64,000 bases of DNA from Campanula takesimana (Eukaryota > Streptophyta > Magnoliopsida > Asterales > Campanulaceae), in assembly GCA_026119855.1 (NCBI GenBank), contig JAOWBW010000282.1:62001-126000 (forward strand). Reading direction: 5' to 3'. Of this stretch, positions 12,659 through 26,218 are shown piece after piece. Below the pieces are notes generated by a model. That model was not told the DNA's origin. It saw nothing but the letters and a program-made list of their open reading frames with translations, and did no database searches. A program made the translations under genes and the position numbers. Each line of letters begins with the position of its first letter. The stretch's first letter is position 1.

Positions 12659-13254
12659 TAAAAATTTTGTTTAAGTAAAAAAAAATTTGGTGAGAACAGA
12701 GAGAGAGAGGGATGAATGCGTACAGAGGAGAGAGAAGGGTTTTTGATAAAAAGAGTAAGAAGGTAAAAAGATAAATTGAAAAATGGTTTGTCTTTTATAC
12801 TCAATTAACCACCTCGGGTAGTGGAGCGGGCATGACGGCTGAAGGAAACTCAACCGTCAGTGTACCTGTCGATTCGCATTTAATGCGGCAGAGATAATTG
12901 CAAAAAAGGTCCTTAATGAATGAAGTGACATAAAGTAGGGACTAAAATGCAATTTCATACCTGAGCGGTTTTTCGTAAACCGACTTACCTTTTCCTCATT
13001 ATCGGTTTTGGTGAAACCGATATCTTTCAGATCTATATTCGGTTTCAGTAGAGAAAACCGAAACCTTGCTTTGACAATTCGGTTTGGATAAAACTGAAAT
13101 TGTTCTACTTGACTCTTCGGTTTGAGTGGAATCTTTAGCCGAACCATCTTGTTGCGGTTTTGTCTATTGAACCGCAAACTATTTGCATTTTCTTAATAGA
13201 GCCAAAATACTTAACAGATATTATTAGAACAAGAATAAATAGGCATGAATTATA
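12659..13254 (-). other. Copia B spacer between pol and accessory gene
   Basis: Non-coding. From 12960 to 13175 it is extremely rich in AACCGC/AACCGA and their complements, about a dozen in roughly 215 bp. In position and size it matches the Copia A spacer, so it may hold the promoter of the accessory transcript. Confidence 0.65.
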
Positions 13255-16200
13255 TTAAGTAAGTTCCAGCATACCCATTTCTCCTCGTAAATGAAAGAAC
13301 CTAGAATTTTCGAGCGGTTTGGTGAGAATATCTGCAATTTGATCGTCGGTTCCCACCTTTGCTAGGAAAATGTTCTTCTTTTCAACATGATCTTTGAGGA
13401 AATGATATCTTATGTCAATGTGCTTGGTTTTTTAGTGTTGTACTGGATTGTTGGAGATTGATATTGCTGCAGTACTATCACAATAGATAGGGCAGTTCTT
13501 CTCAAATACTTCATAGTCTTCCAACTGCTGTTTCATCCAGAGAATTTGAGAGCAACAGCTTCCAGCCGCAATATATTCAGCTTCAGCGGTTGAGACTGAA
13601 ACCGATGCTTGTTTCTTGCTGGACCATGATACAAGCCGGGTTCCAAGGAACTGACAAGTACCACTTGTGCTCTTTCTGCTTATCTTACATGCTGCAAAGT
13701 CAGCATCTGAATAACCTAATAGATCAAATGAAGATTCTTTGGAGTACCAAAGTCCAAGGTTAACAGATCCACATAAATATCTAATAATTCTTTTAACAGC
13801 AATAAGATGAGATTCTCTAGGGTCAGCTTGAAATCTAGCACAAACACAAACACTGAACATGATATCTGGCCTACTAGCAGTTAAGTAAAGTAAAGAACCA
13901 ATCATACCTCGGTAGAGAGTCTGATCAACTTTCTTACCTCGTTCATCTTGATCCAAACTGCAGGCCTTTTGCATTGGGGTATCAACTGGCTTAGCGGTTT
14001 CAAGCCCAAATTTCTTGATCAAATCTTTGGTATATTTGGCTTGGTTGATAAAAATTCCATCATGACATTGTTTGATTTGGAGTCCAAGAAAGAATGTCAA
14101 CTCTCCCATCATACTCATCTCAAATTTACCTTTCATAAGCTTCTCAAACTTAACACACATAGTCTCATTAGTAGAACCGAAAATAATATCATCAACATAT
14201 ATTTGAACTAATAATGAATGACCTTTGTGTTTAGCAATAAATAGGGTTGTATCAATTTTACCTCTAGAGAAGCCTTGTTCAATAAGAAATTTAGATAGAG
14301 TGTCATACCATGCTCTTGGAGCTTGTTTGAGTCCATACAAGGCCTTCTTGAGCTTGAAGACATGATTGGGATATTTGTTGTCTTCAAATCCTGGCGGTTG
14401 AGCTACATAAACTTCTTCTTGTAGTTCACCATTCAGAAATGCACTCTTCACATCCATTTGATATAACTTGAATTTCTTGAAGGAGTCATAGGCCAGGAAC
14501 AATCTAATGGCTTCAAGTCTGGCTACAGGTGCAAAGGTTTCATCATAATCAATCCCTTCTTCTTGCCTATAACCCTGAGCAACCAACCTTGCTTTGTTTC
14601 TTGTAATAGTACCATTTTCATCCATCTTATTTCTGTATACCCATTTTGTTCCAATTACAGTGTGATCTCTGGGCCTTGGAACTAGAGTCCAAACTCTGCA
14701 TCTTTCAAACTGATTGAGCTCTTCTTGCATTGCAGCTACCCAACTTGGATCACTTAGAGCTTCATCTACCTTCTTCGGTTCCATCTGAGATAACAGTGCG
14801 GTTGAGAACAAACTGTGGTTATCTCTATGTGTTAAGCTTCCTCTTGTTTGAACACCAGAACTGATAGGACCTATAACATTAGTTGTTGGATGGTCTCTAT
14901 GCTCATTGATTTCTGGAGGGAGGTCATCATGAACCACTATTTCTTGAAGATTTTCCAGAGGAGGCTCTTCTTGATATTCATTGAAATCTTCATTGAAGGT
15001 GATGTTTGGAACTGGATCAACGGTTTGAATGGGATCAGAAGAATGCGGTTCTACAGCAACACCTTCGGTTTGATTTGGAGCGGCTGGAGAACCTGATGGA
15101 GCGGTTTGAGTAGGTTGGTCATTTGCGGTTGCATGATTAGGGTAAGATGTACCTGTCTCAAAACCACTGAAATCATCAGCAACATTTGGAGCCATATGTG
15201 GCTCAAGAAGATTATGTTCATCAAATGTAACATGGACTGACTCTACAATTTTTAAAGATGTCTTATTGAAACAACGAAAAGCTTTGGAGTGTTTTGAATA
15301 ACCAACAAAAATACCTTCATGGCCTTAGCATCAAATTTACCTCGATGCTCTTTGCCATTGTACAAGATGTAGCACTTGCATCCAAATATCTTGAAGAAGG
15401 CAATGTTGGTGATCTGCCTCGCCACAATTCATAAGGAGTCTTGTTGTGAACTTTGATGATTAGGGAGCGGTTCTGGGTGAAACATGCGGTATTGATGGCT
15501 TCGGCCCAGAAGTATTTGGGAAGCTTTGCTTCTGCAATCATTGTCTTCCCGGTTTCAATCAAAGTCCTGTTCTTTCTTTCTACAACTCCATTCTGTTGTG
15601 GAACCCCAGCGGTAGAGAAGTTATGATCAATTCCATGATTATCACAATATTGAGCAACACTATTGTTTGTAAATTCGGTTCCATTATCTGAACGCACGGC
15701 AACAATGTCATCCAATTTCTGAGTTTGGAGCTGTCTAAAGAGAGCGGTTACGATGCCATAAGTATCATCTTTAGAGGCCATCATTTCCACCCATGTATAT
15801 CTTGAATAATCATCAACCACCACAATTGTATAGCGGCTTCCTCCAATACTGGCGGTTGGGACAGGTCCAAATAAATCCATGTGTAGCAATTGCAAACATC
15901 GGTTCGTTGAAGGTGCGGTTTTACTAGGAAATGACTGTTTGGGCTGCTTTCCAAGCTGGCATGCTTTGCACTTTTCATCATGATGGTCAGCCACTTTGGG
16001 TAGTCCTTTTACTAGACCATCCCTGTGCAATTTTGCTAGATACTTGAAGTTCAAGTGGCTGAGCCGCTTATGCCATAACCAGCTGCTTTCACTTAAGTTT
16101 TTGGCTACAAAACAGAGGTCAGCAATAGAAACAATATTGCTTAAATCTATCATATAAACATCACCTGTTCTGTTGCCAGTCAGTAGAGTGACTTCAGAGG

Positions 16201-16531
16201 AAGCATCTTTGATATAACAGTTAGTTGATGTGAAGATGCAGTTCATTCCTTTGTCACAAAACTGAGATATGGAGAGAAGGTTGTGCTTGAGTCCTTCTAC
16301 TAATGACACATTTTCAATAGTCACCTTTCCTCGTTTGATTGCTCCATATCCTACTGTTTCTCCTTTCTTGTTGTTACCAAACACTACTGGGGGACCTTTC
16401 ATTTGGATGAAACTGCAGAGTAGTTCGGAATCTCCAGTCATGTGTCGTGAGCATCCACTATCCAAATACCAGAGATCCTTGTTCTTCTTCGCGGTTCCAG
16501 CCATAAAACATGAAATCTGAAAAATAAACAT
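13255..16531 (-). pseudogene. Copia B pol: protease, integrase, reverse transcriptase, RNase H
   Basis: Protease motif 'YLDSGCSRHMTGD' lies at about 16470. The pre-integrase segment is 'WHKRLSHLN...CKACQLGKQ'. The integrase triad is visible as 'HMDLFGP', 'VRSDNGTEF' and 'QQNGVVERKN'. The RT has 'QMDVKSAFLNGEL' and 'YVDDIIFGS'. RNase H has 'YSDADFAA' and 'STAEAEYIAAGSC' and ends at 'MGMLELT' with TAA at 13257-13255. Breaks: single-base losses near 15400 and 15320 (integrase C-terminus), and a TAA at 13432-13434 in place of a sense codon near the RNase H end. The 1,764-nt RT-RNase H part (15195-13432) is otherwise fully open. How gag joins pol is unclear because 16570-16531 is shifted. Confidence 0.94.
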
Positions 16532-16569
16532 GAAAGGTTTTGGTCCCCCTTATTCATTGGGTCCTAGGG

Positions 16570-18969
16570 TTAGCAGCTTTTTGGGACCCACACTTGTTTG
16601 ACCTTAGGATTTTTACGTCCCTTGGCATTGGGTGTGAATCTTAAAAGACAATGACCAGCACTATGACCAAAATCAGCACAAATAGCACAATGAATAAATC
16701 CAGGTTTTGGTTGCTGTTTTACAAACCCTTTACTGACCTTCGGTTTCTCATGTTTTACTGGGTCAGCGGTTTTGGCTTTAACAAAGATTACCTTCTTGAG
16801 CTCAACCTTCCTCTTAGGTGCAGCTTTAGGGAAAATGATAGGAATTTCCTTAAACCGACTAGGAGCGGTTTCATCACTCAATACTTCCTTGGTTGCCTCA
16901 GCCGCTATGGATTTCTCTTTCCACTTTGAATCTCTCCCAGTCTGGTTTTTAGGGTACTCAAAGAAATAATTTTGCCTTTTAATTTCTTGTTTTGAGCCCT
17001 TTTTACCAGCATGATTAACCTTAGGAATTTCTTTGGTTTGTTCAGTAGGTTTCACACCACCTTCGGCACAGAGACAAGGACACTTACACCCATCATCGGT
17101 TTTAAACCCCAATCCACTTTTATCCGAAGTAGGAATTTGTGAATTTAGGATTTGTTCCACGGTGACACCAGACTTAGTCCATACATCGGTCACTTTTTAG
17201 AGGTCATCCCTTTGTACGGTAAGATCATGGATTTGGGTGAGAAGTACCTCGGTTCTGTCCTTCAGATAGCGGTTTTCATCCACAATAGTAGATATCCCAG
17301 CAATTTGGAGCTTGAGATTTTCAATTTCCTCCTTGTGGGATTTACATACACGTTGGGATTCTTCAAGTTCCGCAGCCATTAGTTTATATGCCTTTTTAAG
17401 TACGGTGTGTTGTTGACATATAATATTTGCACGTTCTAGTACCTGATCATCATGACTTTGGTCTGCTTGAACCTCGGGAGTGTATTTTGGTGTTGTAGGA
17501 GCTCTGCTTGATCTAGCCTCAGGAGTCTTAGGTGAAACTGACTTCATTTGTTGTTTTGGCAGTGGAAGGCTTTCGTCAATTTCAATTCTTTCTTCAAATC
17601 CCATGAGACAGATATTAGCAGTTTCTTCATCATCACTTTCATCTGAGTCTGAACCCATCCATGTCAGCGGTTGATCTCCTTGGTCAGCTACCATTCCTCT
17701 TCTTTTCACGAACTTCTTGTTGAATGGTTTCTTTGCTGGCGCGGCTTCATAGCGCGGTTTGGGACAACTTGACGCAAAGTGACCTGGTTGTCTGCAGTTA
17801 TAACAAACCAAGTCTTCCCTTGTCTTGGGATCTGTAGTTTTGTTGAATCTGGTTGGATGGACAAACTTTGCTGGGCCTTTGGATGGAAATTGAGATCTAT
17901 TATTTTTCCTGAACTTGGTGTATTTCTTTACATACAAAGCAAATTCTTCATCATCCATTTCATCAAAATCAACTTGAGTAGAAATTGAGGATTGTGATCC
18001 TACACTCTGAGCATAAGAACTTTGAGGAGGAGTGTAGGATTGATGAGACTGCTGATAAGATTGATAAGATTGAGGATATGGTTGATGTGATTGAGGATAG
18101 GATTGTTGAGACTGCTGGTAATATTCAGAAGGTGCGGTTTGAGGATTATATCTAGGAACATTTTGGTCAGGAGGAGCGGTTTGCAAGTGGAGGTGAGGAG
18201 CGGTTTGATGATGGTCTGGATTGTAGACAGGAGATGAGGTATTGTTGAATGCAGCTAGAGAGAGGGTCTTAAATCTGCTTTCGGTTTCATGGACCTCTTC
18301 AAGCTTAAATTCAAAAACCTTTAGCATGGCATACAAGTGTCGAAGATCAAGAGCTTCCAAGTCCTTGTTGTCTTCAATGTTAGTAGTTTTGATCAGCCAT
18401 TTGCTACCAAGTGCTTGCATGAATCTTATGTTCAAATCTGTATTAGAATAGACATGTCCAAGAGAAAAACAAACGTTAACAATATCAATAAACCTCTCAT
18501 AGCATTGTCTAAGAGATTCCTTAGGATCTTTAACAAAATAGTCAAAGAGTCTTCTCTGTTGATAGAGGCGGTTTTTCTTGGTATCTGAATCTCCTTCCAG
18601 AAAGTCAACTATAGCATCCCAGGTAGCCTTTGCGGTTTTGCAGTGAAGCACCTTAGAATGAGTCCTCAGGTCAATAGCTGACACTAGCATGGACATAGCT
18701 CTTCCATCAAAATCCACATTGATGCGGTCTGCATCAGTCCATTCACTTTCTAATTTCTTAACTTCAGCTTCTTCTCCTGCGGTTCCTGCACGTGGATTAG
18801 CTTTCATAGGAACATATGGTCCATCAGTAACCGCGGTCCACAGTCTACGATCACATGAAATCATGTGTTTCATCATCCTATCTTTCCAAAAAATAAAACT
18901 ATCTTCATCCAGAATCGGTAAGTGATTCGAATTGGATGTTTGCATCATATGGGTGTTTGTGTTTGCCAT
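16570..18969 (-). pseudogene. Copia B gag, with two zinc knuckles
   Basis: I place the start at ATG 18969 ('MANTNTHMM') because the frame upstream runs back into the primer-binding site. The N-terminal two-thirds is the copia gag polypeptide domain ('FIFWKDRMMKHM', 'KLESEWTDADRINVDFDGRA', 'TWDAIVDFLEG', 'LRQCYERF'). A Gln/Tyr/Pro/Ser-rich repeat region follows at about 18210-18010. A CCHC knuckle 'CYNCRQPGHFASSC' lies near 17800. The frame meets TAA at 17199-17197, then continues in the same frame through a second CCHC knuckle, 'CAICADFGHSAGHC', to a stop at 16570. The TAA may be a mutation or a natural gag/pol stop; Sirevirus elements are known to have one there. Confidence 0.9.
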
Positions 18970-19019
18970 TGGATCAGCACCCAAGCGGTTAAGCTTGTAA
19001 AAAAAAGTTTGGTGGATAA

Positions 19020-19031
19020 GCTCTGATACCA
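19020..19031 (-). promoter_or_regulatory. Copia B primer-binding site
   Basis: Read on the minus strand the sequence is TGGTATCAGAGC, complementary to the 3' end of initiator Met-tRNA and the usual plant copia primer site. It lies 2 bp inside the LTR edge and fixes element orientation. Confidence 0.95.
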
Positions 19032-19033
19032 CC

Positions 19034-20494
19034 TGTTGGTCCCAGAGGGCAACAAGGGTATAGAACCGCTAGAGGGGGGGGTGAATAGCGGTCCGAAACT
19101 TTTTCGAAAATACCCTTAAAATCAACCGAGTACTTATCAGTTTTGCCAACTGCGGTTCAAAGCACAAGAACCGAACTGATAAAATGCACAGCGGAGTTTT
19201 GCGGTTTGGCCAAATTGGTTAGTTGAAGAGTTGGGAAGTTTGACTCGGGTTGAGAAAACACTATGATGCAACGGAATAGTTAACCTTAAAGTTTAAAGGA
19301 AAACACAATTCATCTTTCAAGTCATTTTGTGTATGGAAGCAAATTCAAGACCACAAACAAGAAAGATAAATATCAAGACAGAAAATAAAGATCAAACACA
19401 CAAATTGAAGAGGTTCGTTCTTAAATGAACTACGTCCTCTACCTAGATGGTTAGTCTAGGATTTTCTAATAGCTATAAGACTTGTATTAATTTAGAGGAG
19501 GTTTTACAAGATGAATCTAAACTCTAAACAATAAGTCTAACCTAAGCTATAATAACAACCGGTGTTTTCGAAGTATATAATCTATGTGATCATATAAATC
19601 GGGTGTGTGTGTGAAAAGAAATCAAATGCTCTAAGTATCTAAATGATGGTTGAGCAAATAGAATTCTTTCGGTGTAAAGGCTAAGTATGAATGGTTGTTA
19701 GGCTTGAAGCTTTGATGAAGAACTGGGTTTGCAATGGAGATGGTTTGAAGATATGAATATCTGGGTTTAAATCTTCAAAGCAAACTTGAATACTTGGGAA
19801 TGAATCTCTTGAAGCTCAGCAACCTTCATTGTTGAATAATGAAGGCTATTTATAGGCAGAGCATCCTTGTGACCGTTGGGTAAGGATTTGAATCAAATCT
19901 GAAGGGTACAGTGCTGTCGAAATCCCATTGGTTGAGCTGTCATTTTCGTCCTTGGTTTTGTCTTGTAGTCCTAGGTAGTTGTTGCACCACTACCTGACAA
20001 TTGTCCTTTGTTGCAGAAAGGGCTAACGGTAAACAATTCAAACTGATGGACAAACCGACATTCCTTGCAGAAACTCCAAGTTAACTTAGAGTTATTTTGA
20101 CATGACATAACAACATCCTTATACGGTCAAAAAGGGAATGTTTGTCTAAGGAATAAATGACATCTCTTTAATTCTTCAATAACTGATCTGCGGTTTCACC
20201 AAGCATAGGGGCGGTTTGAAGAATGGTCTTGATGTGCGGTTTCATCAAACATGCAAACTGCGGTTTGATGAAAATTGAAGAGCTCCATGCTGGCATTCTC
20301 AAGATGACGGCTTGAAGCACTAAACCGCTAATGATACAACCGAATTATACTCAGCCTAGAAAACGAAAAATCTAGAAATGGACTTATCTAAAAATTGAAG
20401 TAGAACTTCATTACATGCGGTCCTAAAGTCCATAAAAGACACGTAGTATGGATCAATCAAATTAAGGTGGGTGTACTAACAATGAATCCTAACA
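19034..20494 (-). repeat. Copia B 5' LTR
   Basis: The 1,461-bp LTR is bounded by TGTTAGG (minus-strand start) and CCAACA next to the primer site. A TATA-like CTATAAATAG lies at 19855-19846. Upstream of it, at 20190-20266, four GCGGTTT copies sit 21, 25 and 24 bp apart; the last two are part of an inverted repeat (TTCATCAAAC/GTTTGATGAA). The partner LTR is not in the assembled sequence. Confidence 0.88.
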
Positions 20495-21181
20495 GATAGT
20501 ATCGCGGTGGTGTCAGCCAAGGGTGATACGGATTTGTGGCACTGTCGATTGGGTCACATGGGTGAGAAGGGGGTGCAGGTACTTTGCTCAAAGGGAAGAC
20601 TACCGGGTTTGAAGACAGTCGACGTGGAGATTTACGAAAACTGTGTATTCGGCAAACAGGCGAGGAGTAATTTCTCGAGGATTGGTAGGGCTTTGAGGGA
20701 AGCAAAGTTAGAATTGGTTCACACGGATTTATGGGGACCGGCCCCGGTAACTTCTCTAGGTGGTCCGTCATACTACATGACCTTCATTGATGATTCGACA
20801 AGGAAGGTCTCGGTTTACTTCATAAAGGGGAAAGATGAAGCTTTCAGGATATTTAAGAAGTGGAAGGCCTTGGTGAAGAATCAGACGGAACTCAAGGTCA
20901 AAAGCTTGAGGTCTTATAATGATGGGGAGTATGAGCTCAGGGAGTTTAAGGGATACGGTGATGCAAGTGAAATTTGCATGGATATTCCAGACTCGGGTGG
21001 GAGCAGGACGGTTCATGATGACCAAGGTCAAGGGGTCACTGAAGATGAAGCACATACTCCAGGACCGGATATTCCGCTGCACAGATCTAACAAAGAGTGT
21101 AGATCAGATGGCAAGGCTCTAGGTTTCTCAAGCAGGGAGAAGTTGAAGTTGTGCGTAGCTTCAACAGGACTTGGAGAATAG
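20495..21181 (+). pseudogene. Copia C pol remnant: pre-integrase and integrase N-terminal part
   Basis: It contains the copia pre-integrase zinc-binding segment ('LWHCRLGHMGEKG', 'CVFGKQARSNF') and the first part of the integrase core ('HTDLWGPAP', 'MTFIDDSTRK', 'YNDGEY'). The 5' side is cut by the Copia B LTR. After about 20960 the reading no longer resembles integrase, and the polypurine tract arrives only 330 bp later, so most of integrase, RT and RNase H have been deleted. It belongs to a different copia lineage from A and B. Confidence 0.85.
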
Positions 21182-21276
21182 GAGAGCAGGAAGGCACTAC
21201 CATGATCGAGGTGAGCACTAGGACGGCACAAAGGATGAGTTGAAGACGGACGCGGGGCTTATATACGCGGTTGATC

Positions 21277-21290
21277 TCTAGGTGGGAGAT
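21277..21290 (+). promoter_or_regulatory. Copia C polypurine tract
   Basis: CTAGGTGGGAGAT immediately precedes the LTR start TGTTGGAATAG. This is the usual 3' polypurine tract and LTR junction of Tork-like copia elements and primes plus-strand synthesis. Confidence 0.85.
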
Positions 21291-21371
21291 TGTTGGAATA
21301 GAGGAACAACCGGAAACTAGCGAGCAGAGCGAGAGGAAGAAACAAGCAGGAATATGGGCTTCAGAGGTTCT

Positions 21372-21478
21372 GGGCGGTCGCCCAAATATTCTGGGCGATC
21401 GCACAACACATCTGAAAGGTTGTAGGGCTTGAGGAATTAGTTCTGGGCGATCGCACAAGATTTCTGGGCGATCGCACA
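21372..21478. repeat. Palindrome tetrad in the Copia C LTR
   Basis: Eight-bp cores GCGGTCGC (21374) and GCGATCGC (21395, 21447, 21468) start 21, 52 and 21 bp apart. The wider unit is CTGGGCGATCGCACAA. The tetrad lies about 90-190 bp upstream of the TATA-like box. Confidence 0.9.
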
Positions 21479-22618
21479 GAATGTCGGGTAAACTGGGCTG
21501 GACCAAATTAGACCAGTTTTGGGATTCCTTCTCTGTCTAAGGTTTGTATCTTATTCCTAGGTTGCTATATAAGCAGGGCTCCACCCCCAAACTCATTGTA
21601 ACTCAGATTTAACATATTATAGTGCAAGATCCTGGCTTGGTAGTGCCCACAGACGTAGTCAAACATATTGACGAACTGGGTAAACAATTTCTTGTATCTT
21701 TTCTCTGCTTTATTTATTGTGCTTGTTTGTGGTGCTATTTGACACGCCCCCAAGTCCCGGGATTCCCTAATAGAACCTCGAACCTGGTGCGCGTAACTAA
21801 CAAGAAACAAGAAACTAACGGGAAACAGGAACAATATCTGTTAAAAACAAAACTGACAGGATATATATACTCAAGAGTAGGGAGCTAAGATAGCTCACAC
21901 CAGTTCTAGACCAAGAAAATTAAAACCAAACAAGGTTACATACAGCGGAAGACATGCCTAGCAAATAAGCTGGCATCAAGAACTATCTAGGGACAACAGA
22001 TACTACCCCAATACAAGCCCAGAGTTTATTAACTCATACAAGATCGTCCTTACCAAAATATAAAAGGACACTAACTTCGAACAAGAATATCCTGCTGAGT
22101 AAGTTCCCAGTTAAGTCGAGCCTCACTGCGTACTATCCCCTGCTTTCCTGGGGGGGGAAACAATTAAACAAATAAAGGGTGAGATAAATCTCAGTAAGCT
22201 ATTAACATGCAACTATATGTCATGTTATCATGCAATACAAGTAGATACTCAACTAAACATATATCAAGTATCATCAAGTAACAAGTATAGGAGAGGCTAA
22301 GCCAACTCAACAAGTAATCAAGCTCAAGATATGATCAGGTAACAAGTAGTCAAGTAGTGCGAGAGGCTAGACCAGCTCACAAGATGCACATAGGCCTATC
22401 ACGCATTGTACCTGAATCCTTCCTTATTCCTCCCAAGAATACCATTTGTTGTCGATGCTTTTCTAGCTGAGGACAACCAAGAACAGGAACAAGAGACTGC
22501 TTTGCAGTATATAAGAAGACCTGGTAACCAGTGTCATCCACAAGAACAAGATCCATGAGGTGAACAGGACAGGAGTTAGCATTCACTTAGGTCAGGCTTA
22601 TTGCTCCAACCAAGGAAG

Positions 22619-24091
22619 TGTTGGGTTTTGAGCAAACATGCGCAGCGGAATTAAAACCCAAAAGCCTAGATCCGATCACGATGATTAAATTAATACGAGG
22701 ATGAATTTAGAACACTAACCGTGACGGAGCTTTAAAATTCTGAGATCTTCAATCTTTGTTCTTCGCGCTTCTTCGAATCACGAACGCAGGAACGGCCGCA
22801 ACACTTGGATCACGAACTTTGAAGGAGTTGATGCCAACGCCCTCTATGTTTATCCACACGCGAACGAATATCTAGAACGATTCTAGATCTGGATTGCTAG
22901 ACCCATTAGAAAACACACTTTTCTAATCTTCAAAGGCTATATGATTTTATTGGTGTTCTTGAGTTTTTGATTCTCAATCTAAACTCAAGAATATGTTTCT
23001 CAAACACATGGAGGCTACCAATAATGATACAATATCAATCCATACTGATTAGGGTTAAGAGAGAGGTATTTAAACTCATTAGTCCTAAACTTTTAGGAGA
23101 AATAGGTCAAAACCCGTCAAAACACGAAATCAGATTTTGGGCCCAAACAGGGCCTGCTCGGCCGAGTCTTATAAGGTGCTCGGCCGAGCACCTCTGTGTC
23201 AAAACTTTCTGTTTCTCATGCTCGGCCGAGTCCTTTGAGGTGCTCGGCCGAGCACCAGCAAAAAGTCATTTTTAGCCTTTTAAACAATTCGTTCTTTTGT
23301 GTGTGACCCCATAGGATTATATTAAGTTGGCAATGAGTCCAACCAAGGTCAAACTCATAAATCATGAGCGGACTCTAGCAAGCCATCATGACTACCCAAT
23401 TAATATAACTTAAAAAAGTTCGTAATCCTCAATAGAATATATCACAATCCTTTTGTCTCACGATATCATATTGAACATAAGTCATGGTCCATGTCAACTT
23501 ATATTGTTCAATGCTTTCTCGATCTTGAGTAGATTGATAATGAGCAAATGGTACTGATCTCATCAATTCATTTGAGCGCGGCCACGCATTTCATCAATCT
23601 CACTCTACGAGAGGCCTAAGCAGATATCTCTCTTGAGAGAGAGGGGCAAATCCCATATTGACTTATTACCTTTCCCTACATGAATCCGATTATGCCAATC
23701 ATAGCCTTTATAACCACCCGGTTAGGAGTGACGTTTGAGTACGTCAAACATAATTATCATCATGTGGAAGACTGTAATAATCTCAGGTCTAAGGATATCA
23801 ATGATATAACTATTATGAGATTTAATTATGACATTTGACCATGACATAAATCTCATAGGTGGGTCATGTCCAGTACATGGTCACCAACATGTACTCATAA
23901 GCTTAATCTGTATCTAATACACATGATCATCACATGATCATCAATTAAACTTATACTAGTTCTTCATAAGTTCTAGGGACGGGGATTATTATAATAAACA
24001 TGTAAAACATATTATAACCAAAGGTTGTTATCTCCAAAACAAATGATGTAACGTAAGGCCTTTCTCAAGGGACTAGAGCATAATTCCAACA
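22619..24091 (-). mobile_element. Copia E solo LTR nested in Gypsy-2 copy 1
   Basis: This 1,473-bp insertion is absent from the other Gypsy-2 copies. It begins TGTTGGGTTTTG, ends ATTCCAACA and is flanked by exact GGAAG duplications (22614-22618, 24092-24096), which is a solo LTR signature. Minus orientation is inferred from the copia-like start TGTTGGAATTATGC on that strand and a TTTAAATACC TATA-like string near 23074. It contains four CTCGGCCGAG palindromes. Confidence 0.9.
23156..23256. repeat. Palindrome tetrad in the Copia E LTR
   Basis: Cores TCGGCCGA start at 23158, 23180, 23222 and 23244, with spacings of 22, 42 and 22 bp. The second and fourth extend to the 18-bp perfect palindrome GGTGCTCGGCCGAGCACC; the first and third are 10-bp palindromes. 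In the inferred orientation they lie about 85-180 bp upstream of the TATA-like string. Confidence 0.9.
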
Positions 24092-24307
24092 GGAAGCTAT
24101 GCCCTTACTATGGCCGGTAGTAAGGGGTCAGGCGGAAATACATAGGGACCCGATTGTCACTTAAACCCAAGCTCTCGCGACAAGCGTGAACCTATATATT
24201 TTCGAACAAGCAAGGAGAACCAGCTGGACTCACACAAGAATGTACAAGTAGATATTTACTTGAACTACGAGAACAGAACTCAGTCCCTTATTAGTGGACT
24301 ATTCTTT

Positions 24308-24459
24308 ATGCACCATGTAATCATGTATCATGTGCTCACGAGAATATGCACCATGTAATTATGTATCATGTGCTCACGAGAATATGCACCATGTAATTAT
24401 GTATCATGTGCTCACGATATTATGTACCATGTAATCATGTATCATGTGCTCACGAGAAT
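24308..24459. repeat. 38-bp minisatellite in the Gypsy-2 LTR
   Basis: Four direct copies of a 38-bp unit (ATGCACCATGTAAT...GCTCACGAGA) are present here; other LTR copies carry three. The units abut without unique spacers. Confidence 0.9.
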
Positions 24460-26218
24460 ACAAGTACACGTACTCAATTATTGCGAATACCAATCAAGTT
24501 CAACTATGGCACGTAAGTGTCCATATAACACGATCAATCCAAGTTAGGGTCTATTAATAACAGACCTCAATCACGTAGTAGGGTATATCACTTTGTCACA
24601 TGCCAAGTTTGCACGTACGTATTCATATCACGTTTAACACATTAAAGTGTCTATCACGATACCCTTACTATCAAGTAGAGCCCAATACCTTAGACTCTAA
24701 ACACGTAGTAGAATAGGTCACATCATACCTAATCACAGTCATATCTCACGTATATGTATCGTTAGTAATCGAATACATTTTCTAACACATATTGTGTTAT
24801 GTAGTTATTCTTATTACTTAAATCGTAGTATTCACGATTATATGAATTATCTTCATATTATACTAGTCCCTATTTTCTTTAGGAACCCATTTCAAGACAA
24901 GATATCTTCTTTATATTTTATATACTTCATTGAGTATATACACGATTAAAAACTAAATCATTTACACTTTAGTGCTTATTTATAGCACTTCCAATATACA
25001 CGTATCAAGTTCAAGTATGTAATAGAGTTAATCATTCTCTATCTAGTTCCATAACCCAATTCTTTGGTTATTCATGTCATGTACCAATCAATCAAGAAGC
25101 CACATTCTATCAAGTAAATATATGCAAGATTTGCATATACACATCAAGAATCTTTCAAGTTTATTACCATACTCATGTAATGGTTTCAAGACATTCAAGA
25201 CTTTCAAGACAATCAAGACAGTCAAGACTTTTACAAGATTTTATCATCTTGTATCCAAGTTCTCAATCCATTTTCTTGGATGGTTAAACATGTACAAGAG
25301 TTAATTAACTTATACTTAAGTTATCAATCCAACTCTTTGGTTATTTAAGACAAGTACAAAATTTACTCATCTTATATTCACGTTTTAATTAAGAAGATGA
25401 GCTATACATCTCCCAATCAAGTTCACGATCCTATTCCTAGGGTATTCAAGTTCAAGGCATAGCTTTAATGCCCTTAAGTTGTACAATCTTTAGATTCAAG
25501 ACACGTAGAAGAGTCCTTACTCTTACACTCAAGTTCAAGTTCAGAAGATGAATTATACATCTTACTCGTACAAGTTTTCAAATCCTTTTCTTAGGACATT
25601 CAAGCTCAAGACATTAGTTGGTGCCCCTAAGGTACACAAACATTAACTTCAAGACACATAAAAGAGTTACTACTCTTATATCGAAGTTATCATTTAATTA
25701 TGATTCAAGTCCACATTTCATTTGTTCACAAAGGGACTATTTTCAGTACTAGAGTGTTCTACAACACTTATCTAGGCCATCTAGGGTAGTACCCTAAACC
25801 TAGACCAAGAATACTTCGAGTTCAAATTAAGTAAATGAGCTAGACAACTCATACTTACGAGTTCTTAATCCCCTACATAGGATATTCAATCTCAAGTCAT
25901 TGTTTTAATGCCCCTATGGTGCACAATCATTGGCTTCACGACAAGTATAACACATAAGTGCTTGTTCATAGCACTTTCAAGACATATAAAAGAGTTGTTA
26001 CTCTTATACTTAAGTTCTCATTTGAGTTCTGTAAGTGTCCATGTACAAGACTAAGTTCTCATTTTAATTAAATGAGTATTCATGTTTAAGACCAAGTTCT
26101 GATGCCCCTAAGGTGTCACAACACTTGCTAGGACATCTTATACTAAGGTTATATACCTTAACTAGAGTTACTTCTAACTTATACAAACTTTAAACAACAT
26201 TTTGTTTTTCAGGTAACT

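Larger units (their letters stand above)
8981..20494 (-). mobile_element. Copia B, near-complete Ty1/copia retrotransposon with accessory gene
   Basis: In element order (high to low coordinates): 5' LTR 20494-19034, Met-tRNA primer site 19031-19020, gag, pol, spacer, two-exon accessory gene, gap. It inserted into the integrase of Copia C; GATAG at 20495-20499 is the presumed target duplication, with its partner lost. Each coding part has only a few stops or single-base shifts, so it is a fairly young copy. Its outstanding feature is about 65-70 copies of AACCGC/GCGGTT over the whole length. Confidence 0.93.
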